Shown piece by piece: positions 37,886-50,126 of a DNA stretch of 64,000 bases. The position numbers and the translations under genes were made by a program. Source of the stretch: Patagioenas fasciata (Eukaryota > Chordata > Aves > Columbiformes > Columbidae); the NCBI RefSeq assembly GCF_037038585.1, contig NC_092525.1, positions 27,306,367 through 27,370,366 on the forward strand. The letters run 5' to 3'. How positions within the stretch are numbered: the first letter of the stretch is position 1; each line of letters opens with the position of its first letter. The notes below the pieces were generated by a model that was not told where the DNA came from, did no database searches, and saw nothing but the letters and a program-made list of their open reading frames with translations.

Positions 37886-38811
37886 AAATCTGTTTCCTAA
37901 ATGGGTGAGAACGCGTCTCCTCCGAAAGCTGCTTCCCGTGTAGGTGAGAGTGCCAGGCAGGAAGGCTCCAGTGGTAGTACTGTTTTTAGGACGAGCAAAC
38001 ACAGGGGTTTCGAGGGACCAAACAGCACCTGAACAGCAATCACCTGTTGGACTGTTTTATGCTGCTTTTCTGTGAGTACTTTTCATAAATGGTGATTGCT
38101 TTGCTTTTACCCATTGTTTTAAAAATTTCTGCCTCCTTCCTGTTGCAGTCAGGGATTTCCGAAATATGTGTCTCCCCAAAATTGTTTTGCTGCTTGCTAC
38201 AGGTGATGGGATAGACAAAACTAGTGGGGAGTGATGAGGATGAAAGCCAGTGCTGGCAGTCTGCAGAGTGAGTCAACCACTGATGCTGGGACCTTCTTTT
38301 CAAAAGCAGCATTGCTTGATTCCTGCCCTTCCCACCAACCTCTAGAGGTTTGTGCCACTGCGGCAATGCTTGAGCAACATTTTTATGGGGTTGTGTCCTG
38401 AGGGAGCAGATGGGGATGGGAATGATCATTATTTTTAACCACTTTTCAGATTGATTGTCTGTGTTGCTTGCAAGGCAGAAGTAGCCAGCCCTGCTAGCCA
38501 GCATGCTCATCCTGCGACTCCCTCACTTTGGGAATCAATCGCCACGGTTTCTTTCTCTCTTTTTCCAATGAGCTCCACTCATTCTTCAGGGGCTGCTAGA
38601 CATGATAATTTTATTTCTGCTTCCCAGGCTGAAGGTGAGAGGACTATTTATACTCAAGATGAAACAACCACTATGAGTAAATATCTGTATTGTGAGAGAA
38701 AGCATTTGCAACATGATGGTGCCCCTGAGGGATTACCTTGATAGCTAATGGCAACTACAGATCAGGCCGAATGGAAATTTAAGATATCAGGGGTTACTTA
38801 GAAACTCTTTC

Positions 38812-38825
38812 TTTTTTTTTTTTTT
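38812..38825 (+). repeat. Poly(T) tract, 14 bp
   Basis: An uninterrupted T14 run in intron 1 with no recognisable retroposon attached. Confidence 0.85.
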
Positions 38826-40231
38826 ATTATTGAGAATACAATTTGTTTCTTCAGGTTTCTGGAGTTTTGCTTGCTTGCTTTCTGTGGATGGACGCAGTCT
38901 TTATAGGCCTGGTATAATTAATAGGCATTGCAGGCAGAGAAGAACAACGATGCCCACCGAAGTCTGTAGATGTGGTGTAATTGAAAGCTCAGTAAGGTCA
39001 AGGCATAAACGGTCAGTAACTGTCCTGTAAACAAACACTTCTTGTCTTGACTTTTCCACATCATTTTGTGCCTTGTGAGGGTGAAGCAGTTCAATATTAC
39101 CATTTGAGAGTTGGTGTTATTATTATTTTTTTTAAAGGTTCTTATGGGACTAAATCAAAATTTTGTTATGTAGTTCCTGGTTTAATGGAGAACATCTATT
39201 TGAAGAATAACTGTTTGTGGCATTCATCCTCCTATGCTGGCTGATTTTATGATTTTTGTATCATTTGAAGTACTAGAGCAGCTTCAAACTATTTGGTTCA
39301 TGATACTGATGAGAACTCAATCCAGGTCAGTGATTTTTTTCACTTCTTTATTGGATACTAGATAACTTTAGAATTATTTTCCTCACATGCCCCTTCAGAA
39401 CTGAAAATGCTGCTGGGAAGAAGGGGGCTTTTGCTTAGTTTTCTGATTGCACTGATGCTTTCTATCATTAAAGTTTTCCGTTGTAAGGTCTGGCCCACAC
39501 TTTTATTCTTTCTTCAACTTTATTTACTCTTTGTAGTTATGAGAGTGATTTTTAACTAGGGAAATTCCTTTAAAAAGGTATCGTGCTTTTTAATTTAGTC
39601 ATATTCCTTTCCGACCATTGTCATGTCGCTGTATTCACTTATGAATGTGCTTAGTCTTCTAAGTCTGCCATCTGTGCAGGATATAGTAACTATGTAGTTT
39701 TCATTTTCTTATGGGCATGCTGTCTCTCCTGTATCACCTGCATCTCTGGCCTGTTTCACTGAATTTCTGATGCTTTCTTCCGTGGAGTTTTCTCATTTTT
39801 TGGTACGATTCCCTTGTCTTGTAAATAAACATGTCAGATGTGGGCTATGACAGTGTGAAGGTATTTCTGCATTTTGGAAAGTAATGCTGTACCCTACTAT
39901 GTGCCTGAAGCTATTGACTGAAAGTTTGTTAATGTCCCAAGGGGCAAGTAAGTTAGAGATCTTGAGTGACTACAGATTCATTGGAAGGATGTGTGATGAC
40001 CAAATACTTTAAAGGTTTTTATGTCAGCATTAGAAAATTTATTTCAGTTATGCCTACTCCCTTAGCATTAATGATAACACACTGTTGAATTACCTTAGGA
40101 TGATTATAACCCTCTTTGGAGCTAGAACTCTTCCAGGAATTAGAAGGAACAAAACAAATAAATGAATGGCAGATGTTCCCTTCCTGCCTCACCCCCCAGC
40201 TGGCTTTGAAATGGGTATGTGGTTTGGTGTG

Positions 40232-40247
40232 TTTTTTTTTTTTTTTT
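40232..40247 (+). repeat. Poly(T) tract, 16 bp
   Basis: A T16 run on the sense strand of intron 1. A long open frame follows it (to 40734); I do not accept that frame as a gene. Confidence 0.9.
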
Positions 40248-41894
40248 CTTTTTGAATCACCAAACTTCAAGTTTTCGAAACAGTAGCAGCTGGCAAAAAG
40301 GAGAAATCATTTCCATGTTGTTGTGGTGTTGTGTTAGGAGATCCTTGGACATCCTATGCCCGTTCTTCGCTGCTGCATTCAAGAAATTACCGTATTTAGC
40401 AGGAAGACTGGGCTGTAACTTGACTTGCTTTGACAGAAGTGGAGATAGGAGTCAGAAATACTGTCCAGTGGCAAGGCATACTGGTGTTAAAAATGGAATT
40501 TCATTTGAACCAGAGGATCTAAGACCCATTTTCTACTGTCTCTGTGATGACATTACAGGGTTGACCTCAAATGTATTATTTTCAGTCTACTTTTCAGTAG
40601 CAATCACACTAATTTATCTTTCTCAAAAATGTGCTTTGAAATACCTCAAAGGTTTTAAAAGCTTAAAATCTGTTGAGATTGGAACTGTTTCCTGCTGGTT
40701 AGATGTAGTGATTTACAAAAATGAAGTAAAATAATCTATTGTTACATGTATTATTTATTGCTTATATTGACTGATAAATATTATCCCTGATATCCAATCA
40801 ATGATTTTGCTTGTTTTTTATTGAAAAAATAAATTCCATGTAGAGAAGTTGCATCTGGACATACTAAAAAATAATATAGAAGGTGGACAGTTTATTAGTT
40901 CCCCTGCTGTCCTTACAGAGTAATCTTATCTGTGAATTTCAGAGAACAGACTTCTCTGAACTTTAGTTTGCATTGCTTTTTCCTGGCAGTGTAGGCTTTA
41001 ACAGACTTTAGCAGATGTGTGGTTGGTTAACTTGTGTCTCCAGGAGACTTTTGAAGCAGGTGGGAAGGCTTGAGCAGAGCAGCTCTGGGACAATTTGCTA
41101 AGAATACGTACGGAGATGCTCACCTTCGGGTGGGGTGGCCTCTGGCTGGTAGCAGATCTCGACCCAGGTTTTGGTAGACCTGTGAGTCATGTTCAGAGGA
41201 TCTGTCAGTTTGGCCAGTTGTGTGTGGCACAGCCCTTCTCAGCCAGGGAACAATGAGTCACAAACTTGTGAGTTTCCAGTCCTTGGTATAGAAAATAAAA
41301 TACCCATGTAGCCACTCTTGTGGTTTTAATTAGAAATAAATGAGCAGTGCAAAAGTTAAAAAATTATGCTGTATACTTCAGATCCCTACTGTATACTGAT
41401 TTCTGTTCTTTTTTTTTGAAAAACACATATTGAGAAGTAGCAAATTATTGTCACAAATGGAGAAATGCTAGTCTCTGGAAAAAGCAAACAGGATCTTAAT
41501 ACAAATATTTCCTGAATGTTACAACCACAAAACTAACTTGCATGGGTCTATTCTAATTGTTTTGCCTATTCCCTGCACTTGTTTCACATAAACTCACTTA
41601 TTCTGATCCATTCAAAAAGATGTTGCTGAATAATTTTTCTGTCTAGTTGTTCACACTGTATTATCTTTGTTCAACAAATCAAACAAGTTTGTTTTTTGCT
41701 AGAAGGACTCTGTGCTGCTATTCAGCTTAATTGACTTAAAGGCAAGAATTAGCCTTGCAGTATTATTATGTCCACTTGTCTGAAAATCACTCTTATTACT
41801 TCTCTTGTGCTGAAAACAGTCTCAATAGAAAGGCAGAGGAAGTTCTGTCATTGTTATAAATTCCCAGTTACAAATTGCATATATATTGATTTTG

Positions 41895-41960
41895 TTATTC
41901 CTTCTAATCTTCACCTGTTTTGTTGTCCCACCAAGCTATTATGCCTTTCAGAAGGTAGTA
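41895..41960 (+). mobile_element. Possible MIR/CORE-SINE tail relic
   Basis: The segment around gtcccaccaagctattatgc followed by ctttcag resembles the final part of MIR-type SINEs (ccactaggctat...gcctctcag), with a plausible preceding cttcacc block. No clear core is seen upstream, so this may be coincidence. Confidence 0.3.
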
Positions 41961-44900
41961 ACTGGCCCAGGTTCATATTGTATTTTAGTTAGATTTCATT
42001 GTGTTTAGCTGAATAGTCTGTAGAACAGATTAATACTAAGCAAAATCAGATGTAAAACTAGGCTTCTTAGACAAAATCTAAGCTTACTAGACATTCTCAC
42101 AGCTTAGCTCCAATGTTTGCATTCAATATGTTATTTAAAAAACAACTAAGGAATCATTTGTGTTGAAGTGATGTTCTGTTAGGCAATTTAGTAAGCTGAT
42201 GCCTGTTGAGAAGTCTGAAAGTATGTTATAGCAGCTGTTTGTATTGCTTTTGTATGTGTTCTTTTGCATAATAGGTTTAAAAAATATTTTCCTACAGCTT
42301 ACAGGCAGGCACATGCTTTCACTGTCTCTACATTATGTTGCTATGTTTTCCTTTATGTATGTATCAGTGCTAAAACTATGAATAGGTTACTGCTCATGCA
42401 GAAATTTTTTTAGCCATGACAAGAATGACTGTTGATTTTTATGCAGATTTGTGTGAACAGCCAGCATCTGGTACAATTTTGGCGTGCCTTTTTAAACTTA
42501 TTTTTATTGATGATCTTAAATTTAAGATGATAAGGATGCATTTATAAAACCAAGTTAAATTCTGCGTCCTGCTAGCATACACTGTTGCTAAAATACAACG
42601 TATTTAATCAATTTTGTTCTATGTTTATGAGCCCCTTATGTTTTTAATAGGATTAATTTTATGAATAAAATAGGAAGGATCCAGCCCTCTTCATTAAGTT
42701 CAGAAGACCAACAGAGCACTGCTTGAGGACTTCCTACATTAGTGGTTCTCAGGACCCCTCTGTGGTAAAACATTTGACACTGATGTATGTATTACTTGTA
42801 AATTTAAGAGAGATTAAAACACGAGCGTGAAAGTAACGTTAACCATTTACACCGTTCTTTCTGGAACAGGGAATACCTTCTACAGGTGTTTTTAACAGTG
42901 GTTCAGGAAATTTGCTTTTCATGAGGTCACCAATATACAAGCAGTGTTGTTCTGAGGTCATTCAGCTGGAAGTCCGTAATTTAAAGACTGGGATGAGTTC
43001 TTTAAACTAATTTAAATTTATTCTTAACACAGTTCATCATCTATAGACACTTGGAATAATGTGGCAGAACTCAAAGTACATTGTACTTTTATAACTGGAA
43101 TTATTATTTTGGTAGAATTTCCTGTAGTTCTGTTCTCAAGGTGATTGCATAGCAAGAGAGTGAAAATATCTGGTGGCAAGATAGTTGTACATAACAAGGT
43201 ATTGGTGGTAGAGTCCCCTGGGTGGTTATTTAAAGTGGAGCTTGCTTGTGTGTAACATCTTGTTCTGCCCCCTACTCTGAATAGCTGCTCCTGGTTTCAT
43301 CAGAATCCCTCAGTTTTGTAATCTGTATTGCAGGAACTTCCAATATACAATACTAAAAGAGGTTTTTGCTAGTATGCTGGTTGCTTTTTACACCGTTGAA
43401 AGAATTAATTATTATGGGATCTGAGACGGCACGTTGGAGGCTGTGTAGAGGCATTAAGCTTGCTCTGCATTTAGGGCTCTGTTCTGCTCTCTTGTTGAAA
43501 AGGCAGCTTTCATGTGCAGTGTTGTATGGTCTCCCATGGGCTTTACCTGCTGAAGACCAAGGACCAGATCTTTTAACGATTTCGTTGGGTTTTTTACTGA
43601 ACCTGCCTTCACTTTGGTTATAATGAGCTGTTTGAAACAGCCGTCTGTATTTTGGTAACTTAAGAATAATTTTCTTAATTCAATTGGAGAAAAATGTGAT
43701 CTTAGTATTTTAAGACTCAGCATGTAGTATGGTTCAATAATGCAGACTTCTCACTGGCGCCCATGTTACTCCATTTAAAACCCTGATAATACTGTAGCAA
43801 ATTGGTCAGCAGACTGCGAGTCCAGATAATACGAAATTATACTCTGCTGCAGAGCTTTCGTAGTGTTTGGTTTGTTCACCATTTGATTATTTTAGGATAT
43901 CTAATAAATATTGACCTGTGCTCTAGGATTTTATTTTTTCCACCCTTTTCATAAATACCTGTTCTTCTCATGAGACCACTCTCATGGTTATGTTTTACTT
44001 TGTGACGTGCCAAACTGACATTTTCAAAATAAAGTTTTGGACTGTTCATTGGTGTATTTCAAATGTTACTGTGAGGCAAGACATCAGTATGATTCAGCTG
44101 TGACATCAAATGAGACACATGCAGAGGTGACACTTGAATTTCCATGAGCGTTCACTCATTTGCCTCTGCTGAGATGATCACAGCTGTTAATTCATACTAG
44201 TGGAAGTAGGTGTTTATGTGATTTTTGACACATCTCCCACACAAATTTAGGCTGCCTTCAGTGATGCATTTCATTTTGGCAGACAGCTGGGGTAAGCAAA
44301 TTCAACCTTTTAGGTAACAAGGACCTATGATGATGTACAGCTGAAACATATTGTCAGGTTCACCTTCCATTTTTTGTCAGCTTCCTAAGGAGTCACATGT
44401 TTTTAAGTTGATGTTGTAAATTAATGTTGCTGATGATAGAATTTGTTCTAAAACTTATAAATTCTTGCATTGTATCAATATTTCACTTTGAATTTCTTAA
44501 TTAGGAAGGCTACATGTCACTGAAGAAATGGAGTGCAGTTTGCCTAACACTGGCTGGATTTCAGAATTACTGTGGAAAACAGTTGTAGGTACAGAGACAT
44601 TGGTCTCTAAATTATTAGAGTTGTATTTTAACTGACTTTTCCCTTAGAGGATTTTTGGAAGATGAGAGCTATTAATGTTTTTATGTCCTGTTAATCACAG
44701 GAATTGCAGTCATGAATCAAACCGCTGTTTTAGCTACTTCAATATCTCATAATCATCTGGACAAGATTCTTCAGAACATTCATCTGTTCTGGTAGACATC
44801 TATGGAGGATGTAGCACCAAAGGGTTTTTGCGAAATGCATTTGCCGAGGCTTGTTTTGTGCCCAAAACATTCATTATGCTATTATGCATTATATAGCTCA

Positions 44901-44967
44901 TTATGGCATTGTAGCCTACTGCATAAGCCACAGTGCACCTGTATTATTTAGTTGTGGTCACTTGTTT

Positions 44968-45240
44968 TAAAAAGGATGTAATAAAATGAGAAAGGTGCAG
45001 AGAAGGGCAATAGAGGTTTTCAAAGGTATGAAACAATAAGGAACAGCCCAATAGAAAAACGATTCTTCAGCTTTGAAAAGAGGCAGCATAGTGGGAGGTT
45101 ATGAGAGGCCTGAGGAAAGAGAAAATTACTTGCTGTCCTTTCCAGTGTGGAAATGGAAGGGCATCCAATGGAAGTGGTAAGTAGCATATTCAAAGCAAGC
45201 AAGAGGGGATAATTTTTCGCAGACTGACTTAGAAATTGTG
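44968..45240 (+). mobile_element. Old CR1 LINE remnant
   Basis: The sequence follows the 3' part of CR1 ORF2 in sense orientation, with heavy decay. The landmarks are aaaaggatgt..gagaaaggtg, then cagagaagggcaa (about 44999-45010), then tcagctttgaaaagaggcag (about 45068-45087), then gttatgagaggcctg. The divergence is much greater than in the copies at 1-169 and 56925-57382, so it belongs to an older wave (CR1-X/Y-like). No open frame survives. Boundaries are approximate. Confidence 0.62.
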
Positions 45241-45246
45241 TTCTGC

Positions 45247-45298
45247 GTTTTTTTTTTGGTTTTTTTTGTGTTGTGGGGTTTTTTGTTTTTTTTTTTTT
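45247..45298 (+). repeat. Pure G/T tract, 52 bp
   Basis: A segment containing only G and T, ending in T13 (45286-45298). It immediately follows the old CR1 relic. It may be a decayed simple repeat. Confidence 0.85.
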
Positions 45299-48200
45299 AA
45301 CCCCTGAAACCTCAAATTGTGTGTGGTGTATGTAGTAGCTTTTAAGTACTTCCAAAAAGCTGTGTCATTAACGCTGGAAGAGTTTCTAACTCTCATTTGA
45401 GGTAATGCAGTACTACAAATGATTGGACCAAATAAAAATCAGTCTTAGGAATCATCCGAATACATTATTCCTCTGAAAGACTTGCTCTAGTGTATAAGAT
45501 AAAGCATCAGAGTTTTAGAATATTGTAATTATTTATGAGGTAAATGGTATTAAACATTTTTCCTCACTGTAGTTTGAAATAAATATATGTATCTTACTTG
45601 AAATATCTATGTTTCTATACTTAGTACCGATTCTGCAGGCTCTGAGGTGACACCATCTGTTCAAGAACATGTTCTTGGGGGTGATGCATGTGCTGGTTAA
45701 AAACACGATCTGTGTTGTGTATTTAAATCTCATTGACAAAATGAATTGTAGTACCTGTCTGATTTTAGTATTGCTTTACCTGGTCTGTGTTATCTGGAAA
45801 CACTAAGCATCTGTGGAGTTGTATCACCTTAGGCTTCTCATTCTCCTGGTATGAACAACAAAGTTTCCCAAGGTGAAGTTGACCCTGGCAGCAAGGTCTC
45901 CTGAACTTGCACGAATGCCTGGGCTAAGACCTCTTGTGATGAGGAGGAATGAATGGTCTTGTGGTTCCCCTCAGTGAGCCAGCTATTTTGGAAGTTTATG
46001 GTTTGTGGATGTTTAGGATGGCCTGTCTCATCCCAGCCAATTTTATCAACCGCATGAGATTTCGCATCCATTATGGTCTTTTATCTGTATTGTGGCTCGA
46101 TTTCAGCCTGTCTGTGTTGTATGGTCCTGATGGGATCCCCAGGATGTAGTTGGAGAGGTCTGGCAGGGTGTGTGCCTGAGGGGAAGGGTGGTGTGGCTGA
46201 AGACAGAGGTAAGAGCCATGGTGGAGGCTGCCCTCCCTACTGGTGGGTGCCAGTTGTCCTGGAGTGGCCACCAACAGGGCCCAACAATGCCTCTGGGAAG
46301 CTGCTAGGAAAGCCGGCAGAGCAGTACAGACCGTGGTGGTCAGTGTGCTGATGATGTCCAGTCCATTGCTGCTCTAGTGTGGTGGCCTAATGACTGAAAA
46401 CGATAGAGGCTCTGTTCCCTCCCACCCACATTTTTGGTGTGTTGGGACGAGGAGTGGTTTTTCTGCAGGCTTATAATTGGATTATAAATAAATGTTTATT
46501 ACTACATAGGTAAAGTAGTTAAGTAATAACAAAATATTTATAATGTGCAATCATTATTCCTTATTTTCAATCATATTTAGAGTTTCTCTTGCTTTAATCT
46601 TTTACATATGTGCTGAAAGCTTATAGCTTAAGACATTTTAGAGGTAAATGGATACATATATTAAAAAACCCTTCAGATATGACTTTTCCATCAACAATGG
46701 ATTGGCATGTGATGGTAGCTGTTGCTTTTTCTATCCATTTACTATAGTTAATGTAGTTACAAATATTTATATTATAAACTTGTATGACTTTTCTTCCTCA
46801 CTGTCATGATGGAGAGCAATACAGATTTTAGGGCTGTCGTTCTTCATTTTCTTTAATACAAGCCAACGGGACTGAAAGCCCCCTCTACAGAGTAGGACAA
46901 AAAATTGTGTTAAATAGTTAAAAGGATTGAGCTGTTTTGCTTTCTGCTGTGGTTTGATTATTTGGCTGTTAGAAGAGCTCAGCACTTGGTCTGAGCCATG
47001 GCTTCACTGAGGACAGGAATGCAGGTGGAAGATCTGGTGCTCAGTTGGTGAATGAAGATGAACTTCCTGCTGTACCCTAACCTGGGTCATTTTGTTTTGC
47101 TACTGAGTAGAAAAAGCTGATGTGTCTGGTACCACTGCTCTACTTAAAATTGTGTGAGATTCTAGGACCAGTAAAGCAAATCTGAATTTGCTTTTAATGG
47201 ATTACTCATTGTTACTGGGAAACACTCAAATGCAATATATATGGTAATAAAGACTGCAGAAGCATCGAACTTTCTTAGCTTGATAAGTAAGACGGAGCTC
47301 CATGCAAGTGTATGGTAAGGTTGAGCAGTTAAAAGAGTTTGACTTCCTTCCTCAACTCTGAGCTGTACGACAGTCAGCGTGTGAAAGATGACATTTGTTG
47401 CCAAGTCAATGTGTTGAAGCTCCAGAAAATATCACAGACTGAAAAACAAACAAACAAAAAGTAGTTAGTACACTCTTAACCACCAAGTTTTCACTTCCAA
47501 TCCTTCAAATCTATTGTTGGAGTTTGTTGTTCATTCACTGCTATTCCTACCAGTTTGTGGTTTGGGCTTCTGGACCCAGCTGTCCTACTTACTTGACTTG
47601 CAATCCTTGAGAAGTGTTCTCTGAATATATCAGAAACCCAGTCCTTGCCACGGAGGGCATGGTCTAATAAACTGCAAACCTGAAGTGACACACCAGCAAA
47701 AGTTTAACAATGGATTTTTAAAACAGGTAACTAGATGATAACTGTATTTGTATTTAGCAGTTTGTAGAGAGCTGCACTTAGATCCTTAAGGTCTTGTTAG
47801 GAATTTATTCTATGATCGTAAGAGCTTGGAAAAGACTACTTATATGCGATTCAAGAAAACATTTAAAACATTTCAGTTATTTAATGAATCATGTATGTTA
47901 ACACTAATGAATGTTAATAAAAATATTGTTCCTTCCTTTTGTAAATCATAGACCTAGTACATGGTTTATGCCATTAGCTGGTAAAGAAATAGAAGGGCCG
48001 AAGAGTTATTTAGGTTAGGTTCACATTTAATAGACACTGACTAAACCTATAAAGATTTATTTTTCCCATTTTGTGTTGAATTTTCATGCAGGGTTCAGTG
48101 TTGACAGCTTTTGAGACTCTTAAAAGTTTCTCTTGCACAGGCTTTCCATTCATTTTGCTGTACAAATGTTATCAGTCAGACTGTTTGCTTTAGAGATTCC

Positions 48201-49130
48201 CCCCCTTCAATAAGTTTCAATACATTAGGTAGGTGCAGGTTTTGAGGTTTCTGTGTCTATAAACTGTTTCATACCACTGCTAATATTACATCAACTAAGC
48301 TGACATGTGAGTAATTAGAAACCCTGTGTTAGGACCAATGACAATTCATCCAAGTAGAAAATCAGTGTCCTTTATAGTTCTGTCTCTTACAGAAGCAGTT
48401 TTTTATGTCACAATTGTAAACACAATTTGCAGCACAATGACTATTGTCTTACTTTAAATGTCAGTTTCATAAATAGTTCTACCTGAAGCATTTCAACACA
48501 GAATTTTCTTGTGTTTGGCTTTTATTTCTTGTTTTTCCACTATTTAATTATTAGTGAGTCAAGTCCATTTCTAGGGACAAGACAAGAATTTGCTGCTTTT
48601 GTGGCTTGTAGGAGTACTTGACTTAGTGACATCAGTAATTTAAATGCTTCTTTGCCCTCACCTACTTAACCAATGCTGTAGTGCTAGCATAGCCAAGTAG
48701 AGAGTCAGGAATGCATGACAAATCCTGAGCCTTTTTTTTCCCTACCCCCTGTTCACTCCATGTCAGTACTAATAAAAGCTGAGCTTCCTTTGTGCTTCCT
48801 CAGCTTTTTTTCAAGTTTCAATTTCCATTTTCTTTCTTTGAAGCAAAGAGAAGAGCAAACGTACATAAACAAAACTTCATACTCAAGCCAAAATGCAATA
48901 GACACAATTGAATGCTAGTCAGTTAGGAATTTTAAGAGCTTTTCTATGAATATTTAATAACTACATTAACTGAGCAAATAAAGAACATGCTATTAATATT
49001 GATACTGTGTTAGCAGTGGTTCAAAGGAATTTAATATGTTTTATATTTCATACAGCATCCTGTGCTTTGTGTAGGCCTTCAAAGAATGCCCACATCTAGT
49101 AAGCTAATAACACTACAGATCTCCCTAGCT

Positions 49131-49157
49131 ATTCCTTAATTTTCTGAATTAAGGAAT
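49131..49157. repeat. Hairpin sequence, 11-bp arms with 5-bp loop
   Basis: ATTCCTTAATT (49131-49141) and AATTAAGGAAT (49147-49157) are exact reverse complements around TTCTG. Transcribed as part of the VAV3 intron it would form a short AU-rich stem. It is too short and AU-rich for a convincing microRNA precursor. Confidence 0.75.
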
Positions 49158-49304
49158 GTCTGTTGTTTTTCTTTGCATAGAACATTTCATAGCAAAATTT
49201 TTCACAGTTATGTAATGGCACTAGTCTTGCATATTTTGTTACTGAAAAATGGTTCTGAAGTGACTATAAAGAGCTAAGCATAGGCTGTATGCTGCTGAGA
49301 TGCG

Positions 49305-49354
49305 GATAATGAGTCAGCCTCTTCCAGAACTCACTGTGCTGTCTCCGCCATCTT
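49305..49354. promoter_or_regulatory. GATA / AP-1(MARE-like) / YY1 motif cluster
   Basis: Within 50 bp there is GATAA (49305-49309), TGAGTCAGC (49310-49318; AP-1 with a Maf/NRF2-type GC extension) and CCGCCATCTT (49345-49354; the complement of the YY1 core). VAV3 is expressed in blood cells and osteoclasts, where such factors act, so an intronic enhancer is a reasonable but untested reading. Confidence 0.35.
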
Positions 49355-50112
49355 ATTAGTATATCTGCTTTGTAACCTTTTGGAGAGCAAAGTTGAGGAG
49401 GTATTTAATATTTAGCTTGTTTGTTCCTGCTTAGAGCTTGAAAAATATTGATCATACAAATGATGGAGATGGTTTGCACAACAAGAGGCCAAGTGGAGAA
49501 AATAAACCTGTTATATTCTTCCTGTCTGCGTTGGTTTCTTCTTTAAATGTAATTTGCAAGTTAACATGTTTCACCTAAGAGTGAGAAAAAGAGTAATGCT
49601 TGTGCTGTTGTGACACATCTCCTTGTATCTTTCATTTGCTTACTGAAAACAGGAGCACTCAATCTCTTGCATTGACTTTGTCTTTAAATTCCTTGTGGCC
49701 TGTTTGCCTTGCCTACCCTTGGTAATACTCTGGATTTAAGGATCTTTACAAGACATAAGAACAATAGAAATGTTAAAACTTCCATTCTTGACTCAGATAT
49801 TGCGCTTTTCCCTCTTGCTAGCTTAGGAAAAGACATTAATAGATGTTGAATTAAGACTTCCATCAGTGGGTCCATACTTTGTTCACTTAGAAAACTTTAC
49901 AGCTATTTTTTACTGCATGTAGTGATAATTACTCCTGTTGGCAGAGCAGAACTAATTAAATCTGCTTTGGCTGTGGAAATTTGTGAAGGAGCCAGGAATG
50001 ATTTCTGTGTTGAATTGTTAACCCTGAGTGTATAATTCTGACAGTACCACAGCGGGCCCCTGCTTTGTCCAAGTATCTAGTTATCTGGTGTTAATGAACA
50101 TGCAGATTTACC

Positions 50113-50126
50113 AAAAAAAAAAAAAA
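50113..50126 (+). repeat. Poly(A) tract, 14 bp
   Basis: An uninterrupted A14 run on the sense strand, with no recognisable retroposed body upstream. Confidence 0.85.

Larger units (their letters stand above)
26792..44967 (+). other. VAV3: VAV3 intron 1, first part
   Basis: Intronic sequence between exon 1 and an old CR1 relic. The first 750 bp still belong to the CpG island. The remainder is AT-rich with T-runs on the sense strand, a pyrimidine-rich tract at 37571-37885, a perfect 10-bp hairpin at 32803-32827 and a 14-bp palindrome at 36643-36656. Open frames of up to 180 codons (for example minus strand 31778-32320, plus strand 40219-40734) show no recognisable family and no exon structure. 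The stretch about 34.5-34.85 kb has the ATTA-rich, CpG-free texture of a possible conserved noncoding element. I saw no additional exon. Confidence 0.8.

Noticed and set aside
38040-38741. Open frames on both strands (156 and 96 codons)
   Set aside because: No homology recognised. The adjacent pyrimidine tract lowers stop-codon density. No exon-like boundaries were seen.
47800-47850. Faint resemblance to a minus-strand CR1 tail (ctatgatcgtaagagcttgg)
   Set aside because: Only about 30 bases look similar and the expected neighbouring blocks are missing.
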